Shown here piece after piece: positions 53,544 to 63,033 of a stretch of DNA of 64,000 nt (its first letter is position 1; the number at the start of each line of letters is the position of its first letter). The stretch comes from Bradyrhizobium sp. KBS0727. Lineage in GTDB: Bacteria; Pseudomonadota; Alphaproteobacteria; Rhizobiales; Xanthobacteraceae. The stretch spans positions 6,443,501 through 6,507,500 of the forward strand of contig NZ_CP042176.1 of assembly GCF_005937885.2 (NCBI RefSeq), written 5' to 3'. A program made the translations under genes and the position numbers. Under the pieces are notes generated by a model. It saw nothing but the letters and a program-made list of their open reading frames with translations. It had not been told where the DNA came from and ran no database searches.

Positions 53544-54995
53544 TCAGGGGGCGGTACGAACATGCAACACGGCGTTCCGGTCGGAATAGACGCGCTGCCA
53601 GCCGCCGATGTTATCGAGCAGACCCACTGCCGGCGTCGACGGCGTCAGCAGCACGGCATCGATATCCCAGGTCTTGAGGATTTCGAGAAACTGGTTGACG
53701 TCCTTGAGCTGCAGCGCGCGGAAATAGGCCATTTCGAATGCCTCGCCGTACAACTCGGCCCGCCCGTCGATGAACACCGGCATCTTGCGCCAGATCAGGT
53801 AGCCACCGAACGGAAGATCGTTGAGGACCCGCTTCGGATGGCGCGCCTGCAGCGCCTCCACGGCGGCCGCGGGCGACTGCACCTCGGGCGGTGAAAACGC
53901 CGATTTGGCTGCGAGCGCCCAGGTCGCAGCGCCGAGCATGACGGCCAGCGCCGTGGCGGATGCCAACGGTGCCGTGATCCTCGCAAACCTTGTCGGCTGC
54001 AGCGCGAACTGCGAGGCCACCGGCGCCAGCGCGACGAGCGGCAGCAGCAGCGCGAATATTTCGAGGTTCCTGACATGCGAGAGCGCCATGTGCAGCAGGC
54101 CCAGCACCAGCGCGATCCGCGGCGGCGAGAGCTTGACGCCGCAGTACAGCGCGGCGGCGATCAGCACCAGGATCGACGTCTCGAACGCGCCGAGGCTGCT
54201 GAAATCAGCCGGCATCCATTCGTAGATCAGATGCAGCAATTCGCCGAGATCGAGGATCTTGCGCGAGGCCAGTATCGATCCCCATCCATACGGCGTGGCG
54301 CAGCACGCCGCCAGCGCGCCGACGCCGAACACCGCCCAGCGCAGCAGCAAAGGCTTTTGCCGTGCGACGTCCGCATTCCACAATGCATCGATCGCAAAGG
54401 CGCCGACCAGCACCAGCCCGAAGATGAACCCGCCGTGCAGATTGGCCCACAGCGCGATCAGCGGCAGCAGCCACAATGACGGCGCTTCGCCGCGCTCGCT
54501 GGCCGACACCAGGCCATACGCCCAGGCCAGCATGACCGGCAGCACCAGCACATGCGGCCGTGCCAGGAAATGCTGCGTCGACAGCACGAGCGCCGCGAGC
54601 GTCACGACGATCGCATAGGTGGCGGGAATGCGGCGGCTGAGAATCCAGGCCAGGAACGCAAAGGCGACGGCAATGCTGGCCGCGGCAAGCGCCACCGGCC
54701 CGGTCCAGCCGGCCAGACCGTAGCTGCCCGCGAGCAGCACCTGCGCCAGCCAGGACGACGACGTCCACGGCTCACCCGCTTTGGTGAAGGAATAGATATC
54801 GGCACGCGGAAGCGCACCGTGATCGAGGATCGATTGCCCGACCAAGATCTGCCAGTAGGTATCGGAATCGTTCAGGAGCCGGTCGCCACAGACCAGCAGC
54901 ACCGCATAGGCGCCGATCCCGAGCCAGAGCCAGGCCGGCACCTGAGCGAGGCTGAAGGTTTTCTCCTGACGGATCGCTCCGGCGTCGATACTCAT
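53544..54995 (-). CDS. Polytopic membrane protein, GT-C glycosyltransferase-like
   Basis: A 483-residue protein with about eleven spans and a C-terminal soluble part of ~100 residues. The first loop, NDSDTYWQILVGQSILDHGALPRADIYSFTKAGEPWTSSSWLAQ, has the spaced acidic and aromatic pattern of GT-C enzymes (lipid-linked sugar transferases). The C-terminal PFGGYLIWRKMPVFIDGRAELYG is seen in similar uncharacterised proteins. I cannot name a substrate. It sits between a desaturase and an acyltransferase, which suggests glycolipid or surface polymer work. Confidence 0.65.
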   Translation of the reverse strand: MSIDAGAIRQEKTFSLAQVPAWLWLGIGAYAVLLVCGDRLLNDSDTYWQILVGQSILDHGALPRADIYSFTKAGEPWTSSSWLAQVLLAGSYGLAGWTGPVALAAASIAVAFAFLAWILSRRIPATYAIVVTLAALVLSTQHFLARPHVLVLPVMLAWAYGLVSASERGEAPSLWLLPLIALWANLHGGFIFGLVLVGAFAIDALWNADVARQKPLLLRWAVFGVGALAACCATPYGWGSILASRKILDLGELLHLIYEWMPADFSSLGAFETSILVLIAAALYCGVKLSPPRIALVLGLLHMALSHVRNLEIFALLLPLVALAPVASQFALQPTRFARITAPLASATALAVMLGAATWALAAKSAFSPPEVQSPAAAVEALQARHPKRVLNDLPFGGYLIWRKMPVFIDGRAELYGEAFEMAYFRALQLKDVNQFLEILKTWDIDAVLLTPSTPAVGLLDNIGGWQRVYSDRNAVLHVRTAP

Positions 54996-55012
54996 GAAGG
55001 GGCTTCCCGGGA

Positions 55013-55843
55013 TTACTGCCGAAACGGATAGACCAGCTGTCCGCCGATCTCGTGCGGCACCGCCTGATCGCCGTCGACACCGTAATTGTCAGGCAGCTTG
55101 CCTTCCGGCATCCGGAACGTACCGAACAGGATGTCCCATACCGGAAACGTCCCGGCGAAATTGGTATTACCGCCCTCTTCGAGCGAGGTGTGATGCCAGC
55201 GATGGAACACGGGCGTCGCCAGCACGTATTTGAACGGACCGAGCGTCCAGCTCAGGTTGGCGTGAACGAAGGCGGAGTGGAACGTCGTGAACGGTCCGAC
55301 CCACAGCATGATATTGGGCGAAATGCCCGCCATCAGCAGGATGACGTCGACCATGATGGTTCCGATGAACAGGTTGACCGGATGAAAGCGCGCCGCGGAA
55401 ATCCACTCGAGATCCTCGGAAGAATGATGGATCGCGTGATACTTCCAGAAGCCGCCGCCATGAAACATGCGATGCAGCCAGTACAGCATGAAGTCGGATG
55501 CGACCAGGAACAGCAGCGCCTGGACCCAGAGCGGAAGCTCCGACAGCGGACCGTGGCCGTTGTCGTAGAACGCGATCAGGCCGTCGGAATCATGAATGTT
55601 GAAGATCATGCCGGCGCCGAGCACCATTAGCCCGATGCGAAACACACGGCCAAACACCGGCACGAAGAACCAGTAGCAGAGGTCGGTGACGAGTTCGCGC
55701 TTGCGCCACCACGGCTGTCCGGGATTGCAGGCCCAGAAATGCGAGAGCAGCGTAAACACCACCGCCAGCCCTATCGTGACCGGCACGACCTTCGCCATCG
55801 TCTGGCCCATCATCTCAACAACTTCGAGGGGCAAATTGGACAT
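55013..55843 (-). CDS. Sterol desaturase / fatty acid hydroxylase family protein 2
   Basis: A 276-residue paralogue of the protein encoded at 51589-52419. The start (MSNLPLEVVEMMGQTMAKVVPVT), HRMFH, HAIHHSSEDLEW, HRWHHT and the ending QLVYPFRQ match throughout, so all iron-binding histidines are kept. By eye it is identical at well over half of its positions. The ATG at 55843 aligns with its sister's start; the upstream open frame is not needed. It is the first gene of the four-gene minus-strand set. Confidence 0.88.
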   Translation of the reverse strand: MSNLPLEVVEMMGQTMAKVVPVTIGLAVVFTLLSHFWACNPGQPWWRKRELVTDLCYWFFVPVFGRVFRIGLMVLGAGMIFNIHDSDGLIAFYDNGHGPLSELPLWVQALLFLVASDFMLYWLHRMFHGGGFWKYHAIHHSSEDLEWISAARFHPVNLFIGTIMVDVILLMAGISPNIMLWVGPFTTFHSAFVHANLSWTLGPFKYVLATPVFHRWHHTSLEEGGNTNFAGTFPVWDILFGTFRMPEGKLPDNYGVDGDQAVPHEIGGQLVYPFRQ

Positions 55844-56195
55844 GGCGGCCTCATGTGAACGGAGGCTACTGGAGTATCCGTTTGCGCTTAAGGAGCCGTG
55901 AATCCAGCAGGCAGGCGAGCGCGGCGTCACGCACGCGGCCGCATGATACCTCGCGCAATATCGCGCAATATAAGGTCACCATATAGGTCACCGGCCGCGT
56001 AATCGCATTTTACGAATCGCCTTAATGCGACATTTACTCTGCTTAGGAACTGCCGGTTCCCGGCGTTTTTGCACGATCGAATTAACTGCGTCGAAATTGT
56101 CGCACCCTAGGGTGACGCCATGGTCACGGTGCTGAGAACGCCGGCGAGACCAAATGTTAGTTCGACCAGCCACGTGTACACAGGAGTTATCTCTT
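55844..56195. promoter_or_regulatory. Divergent region ahead of flp and the desaturase set
   Basis: 352 bases with no gene. It holds an exact tandem pair TCGCGCAATA (55951-55970), a spaced pair AGGTCACC (55973-55980, 55985-55992) and the palindrome CACCCTAGGGTG (56103-56114). These look like regulator sites for the pilus or for the divergent desaturase genes. A GGAAC and a CGTT occur near 56046 and 56063 but 13 bases apart, too close for an EcfG promoter. Confidence 0.5.
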
Positions 56196-56360
56196 ATGAA
56201 GAATCTCGTTTCGCGTTTCGTGAAGGATGAGTCCGGCGCTACCGCCATCGAATACGGCCTGATTGCCGCCGGCATCGCGATCGCCATCATCACCGCCGTC
56301 AACGGCGTCGGCAGCAAGCTGTCGAGCAACTTCGTTACGATCTCGAACTCGCTGAAGTAA
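56196..56360 (+). CDS. pilA: Flp/Fap-type pilin
   Basis: A 54-residue type IVb prepilin. The short leader ends at Gly14, and the mature protein starts ATAIEYGLIAAGIAIAIITA with the Glu at position +5 and Tyr at +6, as the Flp motif requires. CpaA would cleave it and CpaF/TadB would polymerise it. AGGAG lies nine bases before the ATG. A strong terminator follows at once, so the pilin makes an abundant short mRNA. Confidence 0.95.
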   Translation: MKNLVSRFVKDESGATAIEYGLIAAGIAIAIITAVNGVGSKLSSNFVTISNSLK

Positions 56361-56380
56361 GCGACCGTCGAGCCAGCTTC

Positions 56381-56410
56381 AAAGGCCCCGGCAAGCCCGG
56401 GGCCTTTGTT
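56381..56410 (+). terminator. Rho-independent terminator of the flp gene
   Basis: AAAGGCCCC arm pairs with GGGGCCTTT and is followed by TGTTATTTT, 20 bases after the pilin stop. Confidence 0.85.
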
Positions 56411-56597
56411 ATTTTCCGAAGGTGGTTTCCGAACGGTCACCGGTTTCCACACCGGTCTGCCGGATCTCACCTGGCCTGGCGATCCGACCTTGCGATATCT
56501 GGCCGTTTTCCGATTGTTCATGTCTGGCGGCTAGGCTCCGCCGATGCTTGAGACCAAAGCTTGGATTTGGCGCTGACAGTGCGGGCTGTGTGAAATC

Positions 56598-57122
56598 ATG
56601 ATCCTCGATATTGCCCGTCTTATGCTGTTTCCGGCCCTGATGGCGTTCGCGGCCGCAAGCGACCTCTTCACGATGACGATCTCGAACCGGGTATCGCTGG
56701 CGCTGGTCGCCGGCTTCCTGGTGCTTGCGGCGCTGGGCGGCATGGGCCTGCACGACATGCTGCTGCACATCGGCGCCGGCGCGACCGTGCTGGTCGTGGC
56801 CTTCGGCTGCTTCGCGATGGGCTGGGTCGGGGGCGGCGACGCCAAGGTGGCGGCCGGCGTGGCGCTCTGGCTCGGTTTCGACCATCTGCTCGACTATCTG
56901 GTCTACGCGTCGCTGTTCGGCGGGGCGCTGACGATCCTGCTGCTCCAGTTCCGGCAATGGCCGCTGCCCTACCCGCTCGCAGGCCAGGCCTGGCTGAGCC
57001 GGCTGCACGACAAGCAGAGCGGAATCCCCTACGGCATCGCGCTCGCGATCGGCGCGCTGATGGTCTATCCGGAGACCGAATGGATCAAAGCGGTGGACCT
57101 CGCCCACCTCGCCATGCGCTGA
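56598..57122 (+). CDS. cpaA: Flp prepilin peptidase CpaA (TadV)
   Basis: A 174-residue membrane aspartic protease with catalytic Asp22 (ASDLFTMTISN) and Asp81 (GGGDAK). It is the small type A24 peptidase without the N-methyltransferase domain, as in other Tad loci. It lies 237 bases after flp, past the pilin terminator, so it probably has its own promoter. Confidence 0.92.
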   Translation: MILDIARLMLFPALMAFAAASDLFTMTISNRVSLALVAGFLVLAALGGMGLHDMLLHIGAGATVLVVAFGCFAMGWVGGGDAKVAAGVALWLGFDHLLDYLVYASLFGGALTILLLQFRQWPLPYPLAGQAWLSRLHDKQSGIPYGIALAIGALMVYPETEWIKAVDLAHLAMR

Positions 57123-57243
57123 CCGGGGTAACCCTCCGTTAAGGCAATTTACACACGCCTCATTAACCATGCTTTGACGAATAGCTGGTCAACTCCCATC
57201 ACGGCGGCAGCAGCGTCGCGGCGTAATGTGGAAAGTGAAGCGT

Positions 57244-58029
57244 ATGAATACCGCACGCATTGTCGTGTTGACCATCGCGATCGGCGCCGGCGGCATCGCC
57301 GCCTATCTCGCCAGCGGGTCCGACAAGGCTGACGCGCCGGTCCAGCCGGTCGCACAGCTCCCGACGGTGGATATTCTTGTCGCGAAATCCGATATCGGCC
57401 TCGGCCAGTCGGTCAAGGCCGCGGATCTGCAGTGGCAGACCTGGCCGACCGCGTCCGCCGGCAATTTCATCAGCCGGGTCAGCCGGGCCGACGCCGTCAA
57501 GGACATCACCGGTTCGATCGCGCGCTCGCCGTTCATCGCGGGTGAGCCGATCCGGGAGCAGAAACTGGTGAAGGCTGACGGATCAGGCTTCATGGCCGCG
57601 ATCCTGCCCACCGGATTCCGGGCCGTTTCGACCGAAATTTCGCCGGAAACCGGCGCCGGCGGCTTCATTCTGCCGAACGACCATGTCGACGTGATGCTTA
57701 CCAAGCGCGAGAAGAATCCCGACAGCAAGGCGCCGGACCTCGTCAGTGCGGAAATCATCCTGACCAACATCCGCGTTCTCGCGATCGACCAGGCGCCGAA
57801 GGAAAAAGACGGCACCAACACCCTCGTCGGCAAGACGGTCACCCTGGAGCTGAAGCCCGAACAGGCCGAGACGCTGGCCCGTGCACGCCAGAGCGGCACG
57901 CTGTCGCTGGCGCTGCGCAGCATCGTCGACGTCAAGACGGTCGAGATCAAGATTGACGAATCCAGGCGCGGCGAAGGCGTCAATGTCGTTCGTTACGGCA
58001 TTGCCAGCCAGCAGTTGATGCAGAAGTGA
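57244..58029 (+). CDS. cpaB: Pilus assembly protein CpaB (RcpC)
   Basis: A 261-residue periplasmic or membrane-anchored protein: anchor RIVVLTIAIGAGGIAAYLAS, then a SAF domain (TVDILVAKSDIGLGQSVKAADLQWQTWP) and the RcpC-type region. ATG 57244 has GGAAAGTGAAG upstream; ATG 57226 is possible. It is followed by cpaC 17 bases later. In Tad systems it aids secretin assembly or pilin modification. Confidence 0.92.
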   Translation: MNTARIVVLTIAIGAGGIAAYLASGSDKADAPVQPVAQLPTVDILVAKSDIGLGQSVKAADLQWQTWPTASAGNFISRVSRADAVKDITGSIARSPFIAGEPIREQKLVKADGSGFMAAILPTGFRAVSTEISPETGAGGFILPNDHVDVMLTKREKNPDSKAPDLVSAEIILTNIRVLAIDQAPKEKDGTNTLVGKTVTLELKPEQAETLARARQSGTLSLALRSIVDVKTVEIKIDESRRGEGVNVVRYGIASQQLMQK

Positions 58030-58046
58030 CCGAAAGGACCCACGAT

Positions 58047-59510
58047 ATGAAGTGCAGGGGAGATCAGCCGATGCGGACATTCGTCGTCCGCGCCCTGTCG
58101 TTTTCGGCCGTGGCCGCGCTCACGCTCAACCCGGCGCTGACGCCGGTGGTGGCCGCCGACTATCGCCCTGTCGCGCCTGTCGCCGTCGACGGGCAAATGA
58201 ACGCACGCCCGCTTTCGCTCGGTATCGGCAAATCCATCGTCATCGACCTGCCGCGCGACATCAAGGACGTGCTGGTGGCCGATCCGAAGATCGCCAACGC
58301 CGTGGTCCGCTCCACCCAGCGCGCCTATATCATCGGCGCCGCGGTCGGCCAGACCAACATCGTGTTCTTCGATTCCGCCGGCCAGCAGATCGCGGCCTAT
58401 GACATCGCGGTCACCCGCGACCTCAACGGCGTGCGTGCGGCCCTGAAGCAGGCGCTGCCGAACTCCGACATCCGGATCGAGGGCGTGGGCGACGGCGTCA
58501 TGCTGTCAGGTACGGCAGCGAACCCGATCGACGCCCAGCAGGCCAACGATCTCGCCGCCCGCCTCGCCGGCGGCGTGGACAAGGTCGTGAATTCGATCGC
58601 GGTCCGCGGCCGCGACCAGGTGATGCTGAAGGTCACGGTTGCCGAGGTCCAGCGCTCGATCATCAAGCAGCTGGGCATCGACCTTTCCGCCAACCTCACC
58701 TACGGCACGGCGGTCGTCAAATTCAACAACGCCAACCCGTTCACGGCCAACAGCGGCCCGCTGGTGCCCACCAACGCCATCGCCACCTCGTTCGGGTCGA
58801 CACCGTCGGTCACGGCGACGCTGCGCGCGATGGAAAGCGCAGGCGTCGTGCGGACGCTTGCGGAGCCGAACCTGACGGCGATCTCCGGCGAATCGGCGAC
58901 CTTCATCTCGGGTGGTGAGTTTCCGATACCGACCGGCGTAACCTGCCAGACCACCACAGCCGGCGCGATCGGGCAGTGCGTCCAAACCGTCAGCTTCAAG
59001 AAATTCGGCATCTCGCTCAACTTCACGCCGGTCGTGCTGTCCGAGGGACGCATCAGCCTGCGGGTGATGACGGAAGTGTCGGAGGTCTCGACCGAGAACG
59101 CGCTGACCGGCGGCCAGGGCGGGACGACGATCCCCTCGATCAAGACCCGCCGCGCGGAAACGACCCTCGAAATTCCCTCCGGCGGCGCAATGGCGATGGC
59201 CGGCCTGATCCAGCAGCAGACCAAGCAGGCGATCAACGGCTTGCCCGGCCTGGCGCAAATCCCGGTGCTGGGTACGCTGTTCCGCAGCCGCGACTTCGTC
59301 AACAACCAGACCGAGCTGATGGTGCTGGTGACGCCCTATATCGTCCGCGCGGTCGCGCAGAAGGACCTGTCGCGCCCGGATGACGGCTTTGCGGCCGCGT
59401 CGGACCCGCAGGCCGATCTGCTCGGCAGCATCAATCGCATCTACGGCGTTCCGGGCCGCGTCGAGCCGGCACGGAATTATCGCGGCAGCTACGGCTTTAT
59501 TACGGACTGA
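58047..59510 (+). CDS. cpaC: Outer-membrane secretin CpaC (RcpA)
   Basis: A 487-residue protein: signal peptide (FSAVAALTLNPALTPVVAADY), an N-terminal pilus domain (LSLGIGKSIVIDLPRDIKDVLVADPKIANAVV), a BON-like part, and the secretin domain with VRTLAEPNLTAISGESATFISGGEFPIP and VPVLGTLFRSRDF-like motifs. It forms the channel for the pilus. ATG 58047 has AAAGGA upstream; ATG 58071 is an alternative. Its N-terminal domain has a stand-alone paralogue at 50872-51381. Confidence 0.94.
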   Translation: MKCRGDQPMRTFVVRALSFSAVAALTLNPALTPVVAADYRPVAPVAVDGQMNARPLSLGIGKSIVIDLPRDIKDVLVADPKIANAVVRSTQRAYIIGAAVGQTNIVFFDSAGQQIAAYDIAVTRDLNGVRAALKQALPNSDIRIEGVGDGVMLSGTAANPIDAQQANDLAARLAGGVDKVVNSIAVRGRDQVMLKVTVAEVQRSIIKQLGIDLSANLTYGTAVVKFNNANPFTANSGPLVPTNAIATSFGSTPSVTATLRAMESAGVVRTLAEPNLTAISGESATFISGGEFPIPTGVTCQTTTAGAIGQCVQTVSFKKFGISLNFTPVVLSEGRISLRVMTEVSEVSTENALTGGQGGTTIPSIKTRRAETTLEIPSGGAMAMAGLIQQQTKQAINGLPGLAQIPVLGTLFRSRDFVNNQTELMVLVTPYIVRAVAQKDLSRPDDGFAAASDPQADLLGSINRIYGVPGRVEPARNYRGSYGFITD

Positions 59511-59519
59511 GGCGGGACG

Positions 59520-60272
59520 ATGACACGACAGATGACATCCAGAACACTCGCCGATCGCAAGCGCGCGTTCCTTGTTGCGGGAGCGCTGATCGGCGTTTCC
59601 GTGGCACTCGGCGCCTGCCAGCACACCAATGAGGTGGTGACGACGGCGAGCGTGCCCGACGATTATCGCCTCCGCCATCCGATCGCGGTCCAGGAGGCCG
59701 ATCGCTCGATCATCGTGTTCGTCGGCCGCGGCCGCGGCGGCATTTCCGCCGCCCAGCGCACCGACGTGATGGGCCTGGCCCAGCTCTGGCTTCAGGAAGG
59801 CACCGGCGCCATCAGCATCGACATGCCCGTCGATACCCCGAATGCCCGCGCCGCCCAAGATTCGCTGCGCGAGATCCAGGCGACCTTCGCCGCCGCCGGC
59901 ATCCCGCCGCGGGCGATCAATGTCCGCCAGTACCATCCGGAAGATCCCCGACACATGGCGGCGATCCGACTGAATTATCCGAAGATCTCGGCGGTGGCCG
60001 GTCCCTGCGGCCTCTGGCCCGAGGACATCGGCCCCTCGATCAACAACAAGGGCTACTACGACAACAAGTCCTATTACAATTTCGGCTGCGCCAACCAGCG
60101 CAACCTGGCGTCGATGGTCGACAATCCATCCGACCTGGTCCAGCCGCGTCCCGAGACCCCCCCTTACTGGCCGCGGCGTAATGCTGCCTTCGAGAAGTAC
60201 AAAAAAGGCACGTCCACCACGACCGCCTATCCCGAGGCCGACAGGGCCAAACTCAGCGATACCGGCAAATGA
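59520..60272 (+). CDS. cpaD: Pilus assembly lipoprotein CpaD
   Basis: A 250-residue protein with a lipoprotein signal ending ALIGVSVALGAC near residue 33, then the CpaD family region (DYRLRHPIAVQEADRSIIVFVGRGRGGI ... GCANQRNLASMVDNPSDLVQPR). It pilots or stabilises the CpaC secretin. Its stop overlaps the cpaE start by four bases (ATGA). Confidence 0.92.
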   Translation: MTRQMTSRTLADRKRAFLVAGALIGVSVALGACQHTNEVVTTASVPDDYRLRHPIAVQEADRSIIVFVGRGRGGISAAQRTDVMGLAQLWLQEGTGAISIDMPVDTPNARAAQDSLREIQATFAAAGIPPRAINVRQYHPEDPRHMAAIRLNYPKISAVAGPCGLWPEDIGPSINNKGYYDNKSYYNFGCANQRNLASMVDNPSDLVQPRPETPPYWPRRNAAFEKYKKGTSTTTAYPEADRAKLSDTGK

Positions 60273-61534
60273 TCAGCTACGCGCGCCAGAACCCAGAACA
60301 GCAGCCGGAGGCCTCGCCGTCGGCGGACGATCATATTGCGCCGGCGCCGCGGGTATCGGTGCAGGCCTTCTGCGAGACGGTTGAAACCGCGGCTGCCGTG
60401 CAGTCGGCGGGTGAAGACCGTCGTCTCGGCAAGGCGCATCTCAAGATCCAGATGGGCGGCATGGCCGCCGCCATCGAGGCGTATCGTTCGGCGCCGACCC
60501 CGAACGTGATCATCCTGGAGACCGAAGGCCGCCACGACATCCTCACCGGCCTCGACCAGCTCGCCACCGTGTGCGACGCCGGAACCCGCGTGATCGTGAT
60601 CGGCAAGATCAACGACGTCACGCTCTATCGCGAACTGGTGCGCCGCGGCGTCAGCGACTACGTGATCGCCCCGGTCACCGCCATCGACGTCGTGCGGTCG
60701 GTCTGCAACCTGTTCTCGGCTCCGGAGGCCAAGGCGGTCGGACGTATCATCGCCGTGGTCGGAGCCAAGGGCGGCGTCGGCGCTTCCACCGTCGCCCACA
60801 ACGTCGCCTGGGCGATCGCGCGCGATCTCGCGCTGGATTCGGTGGTCGCCGATCTCGACCTCGCCTTCGGCACCGCCGGCCTCGACTACAACCAGGATCC
60901 GCCGCAGGGCATCGCCGACGCGGTATTCTCGCCCGACCGGGTCGATACCGCCTTCATCGACCGCCTCCTGTCGAAGTGCACCGACCACCTCAGCCTGCTG
61001 GCGGCGCCGGCGACGCTCGACCGGGTCTACGATTTCGGGGCCGACGCCTTCGATTCCATCTTCGACACGCTGCGCACCACGATGCCCTGCATCGTGCTCG
61101 ACGTTCCGCATCAATGGACGGGATGGGCCAAGCGCGCGCTGATCGCGGCCGACGACATCCTGATCGTCGCGGCGCCCGACCTCGCCAATCTGCGCAACAC
61201 CAAGAACATCGTTGACCTGCTGAAGGCACAACGGCCGAACGACCGCGCGCCACTGTATTGCCTCAACCAGGTCGGTATCCCGAAGCGTCCGGAGATTCCG
61301 ACCAGCGAGTTCGCCAAGGCGATCGAGAGCCAGCCGATCGCGACGATCCCGTTCGAGCCACAGATCTTCGGCTCGGCCGCCAATAACGGTCAGATGATCG
61401 CGGAAATCTCCGCCAATCATCGCACCACCGAGATGTTCCTGGAGATAGCGCAGCGGCTCACCGGCCGCGGCGAGACCAAGAAGCCCAAGGGGTCATTCCT
61501 TGCACCTTTGATCGAGAAGTTGCGGGCCAAGTAG
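60269..61534 (+). CDS. cpaE: Pilus assembly ATPase CpaE (TadZ)
   Basis: A 421-residue ParA/MinD-like protein with an N-terminal receiver-like domain (~70-150, no clear phospho-Asp) and the deviant Walker A VVGAKGGVGAST near 167-178. It places the Tad machine, often at a cell pole. Coupled to cpaD by a four-base overlap. Confidence 0.93.
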   Translation: MISYARQNPEQQPEASPSADDHIAPAPRVSVQAFCETVETAAAVQSAGEDRRLGKAHLKIQMGGMAAAIEAYRSAPTPNVIILETEGRHDILTGLDQLATVCDAGTRVIVIGKINDVTLYRELVRRGVSDYVIAPVTAIDVVRSVCNLFSAPEAKAVGRIIAVVGAKGGVGASTVAHNVAWAIARDLALDSVVADLDLAFGTAGLDYNQDPPQGIADAVFSPDRVDTAFIDRLLSKCTDHLSLLAAPATLDRVYDFGADAFDSIFDTLRTTMPCIVLDVPHQWTGWAKRALIAADDILIVAAPDLANLRNTKNIVDLLKAQRPNDRAPLYCLNQVGIPKRPEIPTSEFAKAIESQPIATIPFEPQIFGSAANNGQMIAEISANHRTTEMFLEIAQRLTGRGETKKPKGSFLAPLIEKLRAK

Positions 61535-61552
61535 CCCGCCTGGAGTACCATC

Positions 61553-63022
61553 GTGTTCGGTAAGCGTAGCGGAAATGATAGCGATACTCGGGCGCCGAAG
61601 CCCGCTTTTCAGGCGCCGGAACCGGTTTCCAGCGCCGCAGCCGTTTCGCGTGAAGTAGCAGCGCCAGCCGTTGCCTCACCGCCGATTGCGCCGATGAAAC
61701 CGCCGCCGCCCGCCCCCACCATCGAGGCGCGGCGCTCCGACAATTACTACCAGGTCAAGGCGACGATTTTCGGCGCCCTGATCGAGGCGATCGACCTCGC
61801 CCAGCTCGCCAAGCTCGACGGTGAGTCCGCGCGCGAGGAAATCCGCGACATCGTCAACGAAATCATCGCGATCAAGAACATCGTGATGTCGATTGCCGAG
61901 CAGGAAGAACTGCTCGACGACATCTGCAACGACGTGCTCGGCTACGGTCCGCTGGAGCCGCTGCTGTCGCGCGACGACATCGCCGACATCATGGTCAACG
62001 GCGCCGGCACGGTGTTCATCGAAGTCGACGGCAAGATCCAGAAGACCGGCATCCGCTTCCGCGACAATCAGCAGCTTCTCAACATCTGCCAGCGCATCGT
62101 TAGCCAGGTCGGCCGGCGCGTCGACGAATCCTCGCCGATCTGCGACGCCCGCCTCGCCGACGGTTCCCGCGTCAACGCCATCGTGCCGCCGCTGGCGATC
62201 GACGGCCCTGCGCTCACCATTCGAAAATTCAAGAAGGACAAGCTGACCCTCGATCAGCTGGTCAAGTTCGGCGCGATCTCGCCGGAAGGCGCGGAGATCC
62301 TCCAGATCATCGGCCGCGTCCGCTGCAACGTGCTGATCTCAGGCGGTACCGGTTCCGGCAAAACCACGCTGCTGAACTGCCTGACCCAGTTCATCGAACA
62401 CGACGAACGCGTGATCACCTGCGAAGACGCCGCCGAACTGCAGCTGCAGCAGCCCCATGTGGTGCGGCTGGAAACCCGGCCGCCCAACATCGAGGGCGAA
62501 GGCCAGGTCACGATGCGCGAACTGGTCCGCAACTGCTTGCGTATGCGCCCTGAACGCATCATCGTCGGCGAAGTCCGCGGACCCGAGGCATTCGATCTGC
62601 TGCAGGCCATGAACACCGGCCATGACGGCTCGATGGGCACGCTGCATGCCAACAATCCCCGCGAAGCGATGTCGCGCTGCGAATCGATGATCACGATGGG
62701 CGGCTTCTCGCTGCCCTCGCGCACCATTCGCGAGATGATCTGCGCCTCGATCGACGTCATCGTGCAGGCCGCGCGCCTGCGCGACGGCTCGCGCCGCATC
62801 ACCCACATCACCGAGGTGATGGGCATGGAAGGCGACACCATCATCACCCAGGATCTGTTCGTGTACGAGCTGATCGGCGAAGACGCCAACGGCAAGATCA
62901 TCGGACGGCACCGCTCGACCGGCATTGGCCGGCCGCGCTTCTGGGAACGCGCGCGATATTACGGCGAGGAGAAGCGGCTCGCGGCCGCACTCGACGCCGC
63001 CGAAGTCGCCGAGCACAAGTAA
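61553..63022 (+). CDS. cpaF: Tad secretion ATPase CpaF (TadA)
   Basis: A 489-residue hexameric ATPase that drives pilus assembly. GGTGSGKTT is the Walker A and RIIVGEVRGPEAFDLLQAMNTGHDGSMGTLHAN covers the Walker B, Asp and His boxes. A Pro-rich ~65-residue N-terminus precedes the core. GTG at 61553 has TGGAG eight bases upstream. Confidence 0.95.
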   Translation: MFGKRSGNDSDTRAPKPAFQAPEPVSSAAAVSREVAAPAVASPPIAPMKPPPPAPTIEARRSDNYYQVKATIFGALIEAIDLAQLAKLDGESAREEIRDIVNEIIAIKNIVMSIAEQEELLDDICNDVLGYGPLEPLLSRDDIADIMVNGAGTVFIEVDGKIQKTGIRFRDNQQLLNICQRIVSQVGRRVDESSPICDARLADGSRVNAIVPPLAIDGPALTIRKFKKDKLTLDQLVKFGAISPEGAEILQIIGRVRCNVLISGGTGSGKTTLLNCLTQFIEHDERVITCEDAAELQLQQPHVVRLETRPPNIEGEGQVTMRELVRNCLRMRPERIIVGEVRGPEAFDLLQAMNTGHDGSMGTLHANNPREAMSRCESMITMGGFSLPSRTIREMICASIDVIVQAARLRDGSRRITHITEVMGMEGDTIITQDLFVYELIGEDANGKIIGRHRSTGIGRPRFWERARYYGEEKRLAAALDAAEVAEHK

Positions 63023-63033
63023 CGGAGCGGGCA

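Noticed and set aside
56046..56066. EcfG promoter ahead of flp
   Set aside because: GGAAC and CGTT are present but 13 bases apart; EcfG promoters need 16 or 17.
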